This document shows, piece by piece, positions 26,157 through 35,572 of a stretch of 64,000 bases of DNA. Every line of letters starts with the position of its first letter. Positions within the stretch are counted from its first letter, which is position 1. The DNA is from Chitinophaga ginsengisoli (lineage in GTDB: Bacteria > Bacteroidota > Bacteroidia > Chitinophagales > Chitinophagaceae): contig NZ_PYGK01000008.1 of NCBI RefSeq assembly GCF_003014595.1, positions 186,001 through 250,000 of the forward strand, given 5' to 3'. A model generated the notes under the pieces. That model did not search any database and was not told the origin of the DNA. It saw nothing but the letters and a program-made list of their open reading frames with translations. A program made the position numbers and the translations under genes.

Positions 26157-26417
26157 ATGGCAACTAAAGAATCCTTCTCTCTCAATGGCGAACATCTGCT
26201 GAAAAAAGTAAAAGAACTCATTGCAGAGGGTAATGTAAGAAAGATCACTATTACGGATAAATCAGGCAAGGAACTGATGTCATTCCCATTGACGATAGGC
26301 TTGGTGGGCGTATTGTTAGCACCAGTACTGGCTGCTGTTGGCGCATTGGCAGCGTTGGTGGGGGAATGTACAATTACAGTAGAAAGAGAAGAGGAAGAAA
26401 CGCCAAAACAGGAGTGA
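26157..26417 (+). CDS. DUF4342 domain protein
   Basis: An 86-residue protein fitting DUF4342: an N-terminal amphipathic part ('EHLLKKVKELIAEGNVRKITITDKSGKELMSFPL'), a single glycine/alanine-rich membrane helix (about 45-70) and an acidic tail. Family members are small, of unknown function, and sometimes have a UBA-like N-terminal domain. It converges with the next gene, with the two stop codons adjacent. Confidence 0.75.
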   Translation: MATKESFSLNGEHLLKKVKELIAEGNVRKITITDKSGKELMSFPLTIGLVGVLLAPVLAAVGALAALVGECTITVEREEEETPKQE

Positions 26418-26963
26418 TCACTCACTCTCCAGCATCTTCCGGATCATCTGTTGTGCTTTCTTTCGTGCCTGTCTGCGTATTTCAGATTTATGCTGTGCTG
26501 CAAATCTGTTCTTATCCGATCCGAAATAGATTTCCCCTTCGGAGATGTAAGACCCTTGCTTTATCATCACACCATTTTTATGACAGGTATCATAACCACA
26601 GGAATGTTTGGAATAAACCCCAAAGTTCCTGTGTCCGAAACGCTTTTCCGTAATTGTTTTTTGTTGATATCTGCGGATATCCTCCCAAAGTTTCTTTGTC
26701 TCTACCCTGGTCAGCTCCTGCCCCAGTGTCGATACCTCCACATACGTCTGCGGATCTTTTATCTGTAGAAAATCAAATGATTTCTTAAAGGTCTGATGAG
26801 CATAGTCCCTCACTGCGAGCTTGTCTTCTATCGTCAATTTTTCATTCTCTACAATTGATCTGTATAGTCCCAGTGTGTTGAAATCAGTATATTTCTTATG
26901 ATTATCAATGAAGAAAAGATATTCTTTCAGGGTTAGGGTCTTAAACTGTCTTCCAATTTTCAT
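26418..26963 (-). CDS. Conserved hypothetical protein
   Basis: A 181-residue soluble protein that I do not recognise. It is basic and rich in Lys/Arg near both ends. The segment 'FGHRNFGVYSKHSCGYDTCHKNGVMIKQGSYISE' contains two cysteines and two histidines within 12 residues, which could form a metal site, but no known finger pattern fits. It directly abuts the DUF4342 gene. Function unknown. Confidence 0.6.
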   Translation of the reverse strand: MKIGRQFKTLTLKEYLFFIDNHKKYTDFNTLGLYRSIVENEKLTIEDKLAVRDYAHQTFKKSFDFLQIKDPQTYVEVSTLGQELTRVETKKLWEDIRRYQQKTITEKRFGHRNFGVYSKHSCGYDTCHKNGVMIKQGSYISEGEIYFGSDKNRFAAQHKSEIRRQARKKAQQMIRKMLESE

Positions 26964-26987
26964 ATCACAAATATATCACAATAAAAC

Positions 26988-27013
26988 ATCCGGCAGTCTC
27001 TCGACTGCCGGAT
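26988..27013 (-). terminator. Terminator of the Gfo/Idh-type gene
   Basis: A perfect 11-bp stem, ATCCGGCAGTC with GACTGCCGGAT, and a TCTC loop lie just downstream of the stop at 27019. On the minus strand the sequence after it is T-rich (GTTTTATTG). Confidence 0.85.
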
Positions 27014-27018
27014 TATAT

Positions 27019-28140
27019 TCAGAGTTTCAGGTTTACCTTATTACCTGTCTTCGCCGCCTGATAGATGGCATCCATGACCTTCAGGTCTTTCACCGCTTCC
27101 TCACCATTCACAGGCACCACAGGTTGTTTGCCATTGAGAATAATATCAGACATCTCCTCCATCTGTAACGTCTGATGCACCACAACAGGTTGATTCAGAT
27201 CCCCCTTATGCGTACGCCCTTTGATAGGCCCGTAACCGGTAGACGGCTGCATCTCTGCAAATCCTTTCTCACCATTTAAGAAGAATTTATCCAGGTTATT
27301 CATGCTGTAGGTAGACAGGCAGGATGCAGTAACACCGCTGGGGAAGCCCAGCTGGAACTGGATAGTTTCATCTACGCCCGGTTTGAACTTCTCATGATCG
27401 GTCTTGGTTTCCTGTGCGGTCACCCAGACAGGATCCTCTCCCACCATATAACGTGCCCCGTTCACCGCATAAATACCGATATCCATCAGGGAGCCACCAC
27501 CGGCCAGTTGTTTGTTCAACCGCCACTGTGTAGGATCACCTATCTTAAAGCCACACAATCCCTGGAAGAAAAGCACCTTTCCAAACTCACCCGCATTCCG
27601 CATACGGATCACTTCCAGCGTATGTGGCTCGAAGTGCATACGATAACCTACCAGCAGTTTCACCTTTGCATTACGACAGGCATCCACCATTTCCTGCCCT
27701 TCTTTTGCATTGACAGCCATGGGCTTCTCGCAGATCACATGTTTACCTGCCTTAGCCACCCGGATCACCTGGTCATGATGCAGGGCATTCGGCGTGATCA
27801 CATATACCGCATCAATGTCAGGGTTGTCTTTGATCTTATCAAAGTTCTCGTAGTTGTAACAGTTCTTCTCCGGAATATTATATTTCCCCTGCCAGTCTTT
27901 GATCTTGGAAGGCGTACCACTGATAACACCCACCAACTTAGCTTTCTTACAGGACTGCATGGCTTCTGCCACCCGGGTGCCATAGCCGCCCAGGCCCATA
28001 ATAGCTACCCGTAATACAGGACCATCATAAGGCTGTTCGTAGAGGTCAGATTTAGCAGCTATACCCAGACGGGGCAAAACGGTCAGTGCTAATGCGGAGA
28101 CAGTAAAATTTTGTAAAAAGTGTCTTCTGGAATTCTTCAT
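27019..28140 (-). CDS. Tat-exported Gfo/Idh/MocA-family oxidoreductase
   Basis: A 373-residue NAD(P)-dependent oxidoreductase of the Gfo/Idh/MocA family, which act on sugars and sugar derivatives. The start at 28140 gives a twin-arginine leader (MKNSRRHFLQNFTVSALALT), and the longer frame adds only seven residues before it. The Rossmann motif is 'AIMGLGGYGTRVAEA' (about 52-66) and the family's 'EKPMA' catalytic-lysine motif follows at about residue 140. The C-terminal half matches the alpha/beta substrate domain. Tat export implies folding with cofactor before transport to the periplasm. It is divergent from the permease gene. Confidence 0.9.
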   Translation of the reverse strand: MKNSRRHFLQNFTVSALALTVLPRLGIAAKSDLYEQPYDGPVLRVAIMGLGGYGTRVAEAMQSCKKAKLVGVISGTPSKIKDWQGKYNIPEKNCYNYENFDKIKDNPDIDAVYVITPNALHHDQVIRVAKAGKHVICEKPMAVNAKEGQEMVDACRNAKVKLLVGYRMHFEPHTLEVIRMRNAGEFGKVLFFQGLCGFKIGDPTQWRLNKQLAGGGSLMDIGIYAVNGARYMVGEDPVWVTAQETKTDHEKFKPGVDETIQFQLGFPSGVTASCLSTYSMNNLDKFFLNGEKGFAEMQPSTGYGPIKGRTHKGDLNQPVVVHQTLQMEEMSDIILNGKQPVVPVNGEEAVKDLKVMDAIYQAAKTGNKVNLKL

Positions 28141-28403
28141 AACAAGGGTTTTATACAACAATTAGAGCGTACTGGTAAGATATTCATAAAAACGGGCTTC
28201 TGCAACCCGTTCGTGTAAAAGTGACACCACAACTTTCATACCTTGTCCGCCGGCTAAAAGCGAACACCACTATATCAAAACCGGACACTTTAAAAAAATA
28301 TAGCCCTTTAAGTCACTCATTACCAATAGAATTCAAATTGGCATTCTCTTGGCGCCGGCACTGTCGTATATTTCCGTATTGCCACCAACCTAAATACAAT
28401 GTA

Positions 28404-30815
28404 ATGTTCAGGTATTATTACAAGATCGCTATACGTAACCTTTGGAGGAATAAAGGCTTTTCTGCCATTACGATCTTTGGTTTAGCCATCGGACTGGCCA
28501 CCTGTTTATTAATCACCTTATTTGTAACGGATGAGTTGAGGTATGAGTACTTCAACAATAAGGCCGACCGCATTTACCGTATCAATGCGGACTTCCTTGT
28601 GAATGGCAGCGCATTTAAGGAAAGGAACACACCTGCCATGTTTGGGCCTATGTTGCAGCAGGACTATCCGCAGATTGAAAAATATGTACGCTTTCTTCAG
28701 CAGGACCATATACTGGTAAAAAAGGGAGAAGAAACCCTGTTGGAGAGCAATGTCTGCTTTGCTGATTCCACTGTCTTCGACATCTTTAGCCTGCACATGA
28801 TCGCCGGCAATCCGGCAACCGCCTTGCGTAATCCTTTCTCAATGGTCATTTCCGAAAGGATGGCGAAGAAATACTTCAACAGTATAGACGTTGTCGGCAA
28901 AACATTACACACCGATAATATCAACCAATATACCGTGACCGGAGTGATCAGGGATGTACCATCACAATCCCACCTGCACTTTGATTTCGTCAGGGCGATG
29001 TCACAAATGGAAATGAGCAGGGAAACACAATGGATGGCCGACAATTTCGTAACATATGTGCAGTTACGCCCCGGTACCACACAGGCACAACTGGACGGAT
29101 ACCTGCAGCAGGCCACTAAAAAATACGTGGAGAATGACCTACGGAAAATGACAGGGAGTGACCTTGCAGACCTCGAAAAAAAGGGAGGGCATTTCAGGTA
29201 TCAATCCATCCCGCTGAAAAAGATCCATCTCTACTCCGATCTGACCAATGAAGCGGAGCCTTCGGGGAACATACAATACATCTACATTTTCATCATTACC
29301 GCCATTATCATTCTGCTGATTGCCTGTGTGAACTTTATGAACCTGTCTACCGCCCGCTCCGCAGGGAGGGCCAAGGAAGTAGGGTTACGTAAGGTAATGG
29401 GATCGCAAAAAAGCAGCCTGATAATACAGTTCCTGGCTGAATCTGTCCTCACCAGCTGCTGTGCCATGATCATTGCCATCGTCCTGACGGCACTAATGCT
29501 GCCTTATCTGAATGACCTTTCAGGAAAATCGCTCAGCATTACTGTTGCATCACTTACCTGGATACTTCCTTTATTATTGCTGATAGTGGTCATCGTCGGA
29601 CTGATGGCTGGCAGTTACCCTGCCTTCTTCCTTTCTTCCTTTGAACCGGTGAAGGTGCTGAAAGGTAAACTCTCCAGCGGTTTTAAAGGCAGCTGGCTCA
29701 GGAACAGCCTGGTTATTTTCCAGTTTGCTGCCGCTATCCTGCTTGTCGTAGGAACACTGGTTATCTACAATCAGCTGAAATATATACACAATAAACAATT
29801 GGGATATAACCGGCAACAGGTGCTGGTCGTAGAAAATACACAGGCGCTCTGGATATTTGCCAAAGGGTTCAAAGAGGACGTATTAAAGATCCCGGGAGTA
29901 ACGGCAGGTACGATGACAAATACATTGCCTACCGAGATTAACATGGACACAAATATCTATTCCAAAGATGCTGCCCGAAGTCCCGGACAGGTGGTGGGTA
30001 TCCCCGAATGGTATGTGGACGCCGACTATATTCCCGCATTGGGCATGCAGATGGCGAAGGGTAGGAATTTCTCTCCTGATATGCCTACTGATACCGGTTC
30101 AGCGCTTATCATCAATGAAACAGCCGCACGGCTGCTGGGATTTACGGATATCACAGACAAATATCTCTACCGCGGCGAGCAGAAAATGAAGATCATCGGA
30201 ATAGTAAAAGATTTTAATTCAGGTTCTTTACGCACCAAGATTGCGCCAGCTGTATTTACCTTAGGAGACTATACTGGCAAAATGGCTTTCCGTATTAATA
30301 CAAAAAATATCCAGCAGATCATCAATAAGATCGGTGAGTTATATCATGCAAGGCCCGCCATGCAGGGACAACCCTTCAGGTATGCCTTCATGGACGATAG
30401 TTTTAACAAATTGTACCAGGCAGAAGAACGTACGGGTAAGATCTTTATCTCCTTCGCCGTATTGGCGATCCTGATCGCATCCCTGGGTGTATTTGGCCTT
30501 ATTACCTATGCGGCAGAACAGCGTACCAAAGAGATCGGCATCCGCAAGGTATTAGGCGCATCCGTATCAGGTATTGTTGCTATGTTATCGGCCAATTTCC
30601 TGAAGCTGATCGCACTGGCAGCAGTGATTGCCACTCCGCTGGCCTGGCTGCTCATGAATAAGTGGCTGCAAAACTTCGCCTATCGTATCAATATCAGCTG
30701 GACATTATTTGCAGTATCCATTATCCTGATGGGGATCATTACCATGGTAACCGTCAGTTTCAAAGCCATTAAGGCGGCTTTGGTCAATCCTGTAAAAAGT
30801 CTAAGATCTGAATGA
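28404..30815 (+). CDS. MacB/FtsX-type ABC transporter permease
   Basis: An 803-residue permease from the start at 28404 (MFRYYYKIAIRNLWRNKGF), chosen because this is the usual family N terminus; upstream frame sequence is not membrane-like. It has one N-terminal helix, a large periplasmic MacB-type domain, an FtsX triple-helix unit (about 285-410), a second helix and periplasmic domain, and a terminal FtsX unit (about 680-800) with 'TKEIGIRKVLGASVSGIVAML'. Such fused double-unit permeases are common in Bacteroidota. No ATP-binding subunit lies beside it. The substrate is unknown. Confidence 0.9.
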   Translation: MFRYYYKIAIRNLWRNKGFSAITIFGLAIGLATCLLITLFVTDELRYEYFNNKADRIYRINADFLVNGSAFKERNTPAMFGPMLQQDYPQIEKYVRFLQQDHILVKKGEETLLESNVCFADSTVFDIFSLHMIAGNPATALRNPFSMVISERMAKKYFNSIDVVGKTLHTDNINQYTVTGVIRDVPSQSHLHFDFVRAMSQMEMSRETQWMADNFVTYVQLRPGTTQAQLDGYLQQATKKYVENDLRKMTGSDLADLEKKGGHFRYQSIPLKKIHLYSDLTNEAEPSGNIQYIYIFIITAIIILLIACVNFMNLSTARSAGRAKEVGLRKVMGSQKSSLIIQFLAESVLTSCCAMIIAIVLTALMLPYLNDLSGKSLSITVASLTWILPLLLLIVVIVGLMAGSYPAFFLSSFEPVKVLKGKLSSGFKGSWLRNSLVIFQFAAAILLVVGTLVIYNQLKYIHNKQLGYNRQQVLVVENTQALWIFAKGFKEDVLKIPGVTAGTMTNTLPTEINMDTNIYSKDAARSPGQVVGIPEWYVDADYIPALGMQMAKGRNFSPDMPTDTGSALIINETAARLLGFTDITDKYLYRGEQKMKIIGIVKDFNSGSLRTKIAPAVFTLGDYTGKMAFRINTKNIQQIINKIGELYHARPAMQGQPFRYAFMDDSFNKLYQAEERTGKIFISFAVLAILIASLGVFGLITYAAEQRTKEIGIRKVLGASVSGIVAMLSANFLKLIALAAVIATPLAWLLMNKWLQNFAYRINISWTLFAVSIILMGIITMVTVSFKAIKAALVNPVKSLRSE

Positions 30816-30820
30816 TCATT

Positions 30821-30859
30821 AAAAAAGGGCCGTCCGTCATAGTAGACGGACAGCCCTTA
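30821..30859. terminator. Bidirectional terminator between permease and GH71/99-like genes
   Basis: GGGCCGTCCGTC pairs with GACGGACAGCCC with one mismatch and a 6-base loop. It is flanked by A6 on the left and TTAT on the right, and lies between converging genes. Confidence 0.8.
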
Positions 30860-30877
30860 TCCTCATATAATCAGTGC

Positions 30878-32479
30878 TCAATTCTGTAAGGTCCACTGAC
30901 TGCTTTCAAAGTAAGCCGGTACGTTTGTACACTGTGCTGATCCGCTCTGATTTTCCAGGTTCAGATAAGTACTCTGCCATTCATTCTTCAAACGGGTATA
31001 ACCGTTATAGCTTTCCAATACCCAGTAACTGCTGTAAAAAGTATTGGGCACGTCTGTACTTTCCACGTAGCTATACAGGTGCTCAATGTTCAGGTAATGC
31101 CCTGTTGCAACGTTTTTAAACCGGATATGTCCGTTCACCTGCTCCTGTACCCACCTGTATTGATTACCGCTGTTATTGCCATTATATTTCACCTGTCCGT
31201 TCTCTTCGTACAGGTAAGTATTTAACCACTTGTTTTTGATCAATACACCAGTACCTGTAGGAGGATTAGTGCCACCACCGATGCTGTTTAACAGGCTTTC
31301 CGCATTGGCCACCTGCAGGTTGGCGAGGTAAGAGAACACCTGGTTCAGCTGCTGCTGTATGGTCCCGTTACCTGCATACTGTTTTCTGAATCCATATAAA
31401 CGGGCAATCAGTTCCAACTCATGCTGTCCATAGGGAACGCCTAATTTCTGCTGCATAGTGGTCAGGAAGGAGTAACCAAATTCCTCGGTCGGCTCGATGA
31501 TCGTGCCTTCACCATAGTCATTCCAGGTAGCGAACTGAATGATCTTTACGCTGGAGTTCAGTGCTTTATCCAGCATAGTAGAAAAAGTAGCAGTGCCATT
31601 AAATGGAATCTCCCAGGTAGGACCATCAGCGCCACCAGCTGCATAGAAAGATTTGAAACCAGGATAAACCACACCTATAGACAACGGGAAATTAGCCGCC
31701 TGTGTATAGTAGCGATCTACCACGCCCGGATGCTCCTGGTATATCCATGGGAATTCACCACCGGCATTGTTGGTGCCTACTTCATTGGTAAAGCCAAACA
31801 GCGGAATGATTTTCGGACGCGGATTAATACCATTCAGGATGGTATTCCACTCAGAAGGCTGATGGAAAGTGATAGGACCAAAGTTCAGCACAACAGGCTC
31901 GTTAGCAGCATTCCGCAGATAGTTTCCCTGGTTGAAGTAGTTGTTCTGCATATATACAAAATCGCCGTTGGCGCTGGAAGCCATCCCAGGGTCCCAGTTG
32001 CGGTCTTCATGTACAATAGAGAATTGTAGTCCTACCGCATTCAACTTGTTGATCAATGCATTGGAATTGCTTAGATTATCAGGATAATCATACCGCTGCC
32101 TGGTGCCTGGCCAGTCAATAAACACGCCATCTGCACCAGCATACTTCATCAACAGCAGTTGATACTCGATGATATCCGGATCACCGGAAGCGTAAGGTCC
32201 TGTTTTAGGATAGAAATAGGCAGCGATCTGTCTCTTACCATTCACGATGATGTCCGGGTTCTGGGTATTCATTTTCCAGTGATAGCCCCAGGCGCCCCTG
32301 GATGCCGGTGTCTCGAACCAGGGCATCCAATGGATAAAGATCTTTTTACTGGTGGATTTACTAACCGCTACCGCAGCCCTGGTATTCAGATCAGCAGATA
32401 AATGTTCTTGCGGCTCGAGCGACGATTTGTTACACGCAAACAGGAAGAGGGCACAACAGGCCCATAATAGAGTTCTCAT
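30878..32479 (-). CDS. GH71/99-like lipoprotein with beta-trefoil domain
   Basis: A 533-residue surface or periplasmic lipoprotein (lipobox LFAC, Cys16). The catalytic region (about 45-370) follows the GH71/GH99-like pattern: 'IHWMPWFETP...WGYHW', 'AGADGVFIDWPG' and the late 'TWNDYGEGTIIEP' that closes the barrel. GH71 members cut alpha-1,3-glucan and GH99 members alpha-mannosides; which applies is unclear. The last ~125 residues form three related 'YLN...' repeats of a ricin-type beta-trefoil likely to bind sugar. It stands alone and converges with the permease gene. Confidence 0.75.
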   Translation of the reverse strand: MRTLLWACCALFLFACNKSSLEPQEHLSADLNTRAAVAVSKSTSKKIFIHWMPWFETPASRGAWGYHWKMNTQNPDIIVNGKRQIAAYFYPKTGPYASGDPDIIEYQLLLMKYAGADGVFIDWPGTRQRYDYPDNLSNSNALINKLNAVGLQFSIVHEDRNWDPGMASSANGDFVYMQNNYFNQGNYLRNAANEPVVLNFGPITFHQPSEWNTILNGINPRPKIIPLFGFTNEVGTNNAGGEFPWIYQEHPGVVDRYYTQAANFPLSIGVVYPGFKSFYAAGGADGPTWEIPFNGTATFSTMLDKALNSSVKIIQFATWNDYGEGTIIEPTEEFGYSFLTTMQQKLGVPYGQHELELIARLYGFRKQYAGNGTIQQQLNQVFSYLANLQVANAESLLNSIGGGTNPPTGTGVLIKNKWLNTYLYEENGQVKYNGNNSGNQYRWVQEQVNGHIRFKNVATGHYLNIEHLYSYVESTDVPNTFYSSYWVLESYNGYTRLKNEWQSTYLNLENQSGSAQCTNVPAYFESSQWTLQN

Positions 32480-32696
32480 TTTGAGGGAGATTTGATGAAT
32501 AATAAATGATTAAATGAATAAACGGTTCTTTTGAGAATGACGATATGGCTTTTCCGCGCCGAAAATAGTCACACACAGTTAACCGGCATAATAATATACC
32601 GGAAATATAGAAGAAACAGGAAACATCAGGACACAAACACCATGACAATCAAACCATTCGTATAAGGTTACTATTCTAAAAAATATAGACGTTCTG

Positions 32697-33668
32697 CTAT
32701 AAAAATGAGAGGGAACTACCCGTTGGTATATGTGTAGTTTTGATAGATGGGAATTTTGTCTGCAACCATTTCGCCATAAATTCAGATCCCGGCTCCTCAC
32801 TTACGATATGTCCCAGTACGATCAACGACAATTGTTTACCAGCCGACCGGGCATCACGTACATATTCAGCGGTCTCCCATTCCGATATCTCACCACATAC
32901 CAATACGTCAGGTTGCGTATTACTGATACTTTGTATCTGGTTCTTACCGCCATAAGCACCGGGCAACAGCAGCACTTTCTTACATTGTTGCTCCGGATCA
33001 CCCACATAACGTACAGCCTCAATATTCAGTTTCTGTTTCAGATCGCCGATCAGCGCCTTTAAGGTCATGGGCGTTGCCAGATTATAAATAACGTGACTAC
33101 TATCCTCATACTGCTGCCATCCCAGTTGGTCCACCAGGCCCTTACGCACACCATCAGGTCTTACACCATGTATGTAGTCATGGTTACGCCATACAACAAT
33201 ATTATGTTTCTTCAGCAGATCGGCCTTATAACGGTATACATCATCTTTCTCCAACCAGCCTGTTTCATCCGTATGATTATAGAACGTAGGCTCATGCGCG
33301 ATAATAAAATTGGCATTCAGTGCAATCGCCTTCCTGATCACCTCCACAGTAGCAAACATAGTGGTTACAATGCCGGTTACCACAACATCTCTACTCCCCG
33401 ACTTCAGGGTATCAACAGTATTAGGAAAAGGAGCCCCTGGCGCCTCTTTAATGAACATATCCATGATCTGTCCCACAGTAACCCCAGTATCCACAGCCCC
33501 CACAGCCCCCACAGCCCCCACAGTACCCCACTCCTGCATCGGTATAAAACCTGCGGCAAAACCGCCCAGGGGAGATGCAAGCGCCACAGCAGATCCTGCA
33601 GCTGTAGTTATCTGTGCAATAAATTTCCTTCTATTGATGGAGATGTTGTTATAGTTCTGACGTGGCAT
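32697..33668 (-). CDS. Tat-exported NIF3-like dinuclear-metal protein
   Basis: A 323-residue protein of the NIF3 (Nif3-like dinuclear metal centre) family, whose members form hexameric rings with two metals and have poorly known function. Conserved histidines are seen in 'HEPTFYNH', 'NHDYIHG' and the C-terminal 'VLGHIVSEEPG'. The N terminus is a twin-arginine leader with RRKFIAQ, which is unusual for this family. After the leader lies a short VGAVGAVGAV tract from a 9-bp DNA repeat (33492-33527). Confidence 0.8.
   Translation of the reverse strand: MPRQNYNNISINRRKFIAQITTAAGSAVALASPLGGFAAGFIPMQEWGTVGAVGAVGAVDTGVTVGQIMDMFIKEAPGAPFPNTVDTLKSGSRDVVVTGIVTTMFATVEVIRKAIALNANFIIAHEPTFYNHTDETGWLEKDDVYRYKADLLKKHNIVVWRNHDYIHGVRPDGVRKGLVDQLGWQQYEDSSHVIYNLATPMTLKALIGDLKQKLNIEAVRYVGDPEQQCKKVLLLPGAYGGKNQIQSISNTQPDVLVCGEISEWETAEYVRDARSAGKQLSLIVLGHIVSEEPGSEFMAKWLQTKFPSIKTTHIPTGSSLSFL
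33492..33527. repeat. 9-bp microsatellite inside the NIF3-like gene
   Basis: CACAGCCCC is repeated three times with a fourth degenerate unit. In frame it encodes Gly-Ala-Val, so copy-number changes would not shift the reading frame. Confidence 0.85.
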
Positions 33669-33800
33669 AATGACTGATTAACAGGGCTGATTATAAGATT
33701 GATTACATGACTGATTAACGCAATAAATATACTGTTTTTCAGGAAGATCTTTTTACATCAGCACCAATTAAAGTAGCGCTCCAACAGTAGCAGCGAAAGC
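33669..33800. other. Spacer upstream of the NIF3-like gene
   Basis: Contains a repeated 'gactgattaac' phrase (about 33672 and 33708) but no gene or hairpin of note. Confidence 0.4.
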
Positions 33801-33969
33801 GAAAGTAGCAAGCGGTTTCAGATGGGAATGGCGGGCCTTCGGCTCTCCGGTGGCACGACCGGTGCTGCCCAATAGATATCCAACCGCGCTATTCGATTGA
33901 CAACGTTCAATCGACATCCAGAGAGGCGCCGACCGCCATCCCATACTGAAACCGAAGCTACTTAGCGTA
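33801..33969 (-). repeat. Interspersed repeat element, copy 3
   Basis: The reverse complement repeats both ends of the 7.3-kb element, including 'ggatggcggtcggcgcctct' and 'cgaaggcccgccattcccat'. The centre differs and holds a clean hairpin, CGATTGA with TCAATCG, that is imperfect in copy 1. The element fills the gap between the NIF3-like and haloperoxidase-like genes. Confidence 0.8.
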
Positions 33970-33994
33970 TACAAGAGGTCAAAAGATTACACCA

Positions 33995-35341
33995 TCAATA
34001 TCTCAATGATAGCACCCGCGTCGCAATATCCCCACCCGTCTGCGCCCCTATCTGGCTATCAAACTGATAATGAATACCACCATAAATCCTCGAAATAGAC
34101 GCCTCATCCACCATCTGCTGAAAACCATTGAAAGACCGCGGCGCAAATCCTTCCGCCACTTTCTGATTATCAGTAAACGCAAACCCGTTACCAAAATAAT
34201 CCGCCAGGATACTACCTGCCGCACCTGTAAACGTAGCATGCCCTGAAGTATAAGAAGGGAACGGAGGCGTACCGATCAGCGAAGTCCAGCCAGCAGCGAT
34301 ATACGTCTGTATATAGGTGACAGGTCGCAACAGATTGTATTTGTACTTATACTTCCAGCACACAATAGCCGCATCATTCTCGCCAATGCCAACTTGTGCG
34401 AAAAGCTTCGCCGCCTCTGTCAAACTAAGCCCGTTGTCAGCAATCAACTGGGAAGTGATCGCCAGCATATGTCCCGGTGGCGTGAAAGTACCGCCACCAT
34501 CAGCCCAATAACGGGCAATAAGGTTCTCTTCAGGTGTCAGGGTATTCACCTTGTTATACACGAAATAAGCGGCCTTATAGAACGCAGAAGCCGTATCCGT
34601 GGAGAAAGCAGGATGGGCAATCCCTGCAGTCTCTGGTTGACGTGGCCGCACCATCAGGCGGTTATTGCCCCAATAAGGCAGCATGGCACGCTGGAAGGCA
34701 GGCGGCGTAGGCACCCAGAAAGCAGGACCTACCGGCGGTACGTAATCGGTAGGGAAGTTATTCAGATAACCGTCTTTGCCACCATCGGTAGTGGACCAGC
34801 TATAAATAGCCGCCGCCACCTGTTTACCAAAATTAACAGAGCGGCTGATTTCATCGGCGCCACAGCTACCAGATGCTGACGCCTTATTGGTACTGTCAAG
34901 CGTAGCGATCAGCGCAAGATTGGCAGCGCTGGCGTTAGGATACAGACTTTTGATGATGTCTGCCATGGCGCTGTTGGCAACCAGCTGCCAGTTATATCTT
35001 TTTCCCCATTCAGGGCGGGGTACATTGCTCAGTCCATCGAGCTGACCGCTGAGGGAATGACCATATCTGTCACTCCATATCACGGCTTCATGCAGCGCAA
35101 CGCCTGTATAGGCAAGCGCCCTGGCAGCCACCGGCGGACTGAATCCCGGTGTCTCCTTAATGAGTTTAAATTCAAGCGCATACCATGAAACAGGTATGGC
35201 AGCAGCTGCATTACTTTGGGGAGTTAACTCGGCAGCAGCAATTGTGGGTTTGGGGGGTGCCTGGTCTTCCTTGCTACAAGCGGCTATAACAAGGATCATA
35301 AAGAGATAGATGCACCACGAACGTACGGAGTAAATGGTCAT
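33995..35341 (-). CDS. Vanadium haloperoxidase/PAP2-superfamily lipoprotein
   Basis: A 448-residue lipoprotein (MTIYSVRS..., lipobox IAAC) of the vanadium-dependent haloperoxidase and acid-phosphatase superfamily. The start at 35341 is chosen because it begins the signal peptide. The three active-site motifs are complete: KYKYNLLRP (K-x6-R-P), PSYTSGHAT (the S-G-H motif) and SRIYGGIH (S-R-x5-H). Members either oxidise halides with vanadate or hydrolyse phosphate esters, and sequence does not separate the two. It should act in the periplasm or at the outer membrane. Confidence 0.88.
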   Translation of the reverse strand: MTIYSVRSWCIYLFMILVIAACSKEDQAPPKPTIAAAELTPQSNAAAAIPVSWYALEFKLIKETPGFSPPVAARALAYTGVALHEAVIWSDRYGHSLSGQLDGLSNVPRPEWGKRYNWQLVANSAMADIIKSLYPNASAANLALIATLDSTNKASASGSCGADEISRSVNFGKQVAAAIYSWSTTDGGKDGYLNNFPTDYVPPVGPAFWVPTPPAFQRAMLPYWGNNRLMVRPRQPETAGIAHPAFSTDTASAFYKAAYFVYNKVNTLTPEENLIARYWADGGGTFTPPGHMLAITSQLIADNGLSLTEAAKLFAQVGIGENDAAIVCWKYKYKYNLLRPVTYIQTYIAAGWTSLIGTPPFPSYTSGHATFTGAAGSILADYFGNGFAFTDNQKVAEGFAPRSFNGFQQMVDEASISRIYGGIHYQFDSQIGAQTGGDIATRVLSLRY

Positions 35342-35572
35342 AATATTGAGTTTAAGAGGAAGTAATATAAACATGACCGGTAGCAATACTTCCGCAGTCA
35401 ATTTACATGAAAAGTTGCCAAAATATCCCCCATTTTGTATAGGTCTTTCAGGAAAAGCATGTATCTTCGGTACCATTGTTTTTTACCTCAATCACCCCGA
35501 AATACGCATGTTAAAGCATCTCAATAAACCCACAACTCCAAATTGTTTAACCAAATCACCCTTCCAACATTT

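Noticed and set aside
27394-28014. A 206-residue plus-strand frame inside the Gfo/Idh gene
   Set aside because: It is antisense to the Rossmann domain and is not protein-like in composition.
33093-33677. A 194-residue plus-strand frame opposite the NIF3-like gene
   Set aside because: It is antisense to the family motifs, and its Ser-Pro-His repeats only mirror the 9-bp tract.
33768-33974. A 68-residue protein on the minus strand across element copy 3
   Set aside because: It is the same repeat-derived peptide as at 7.3 kb, not a gene.
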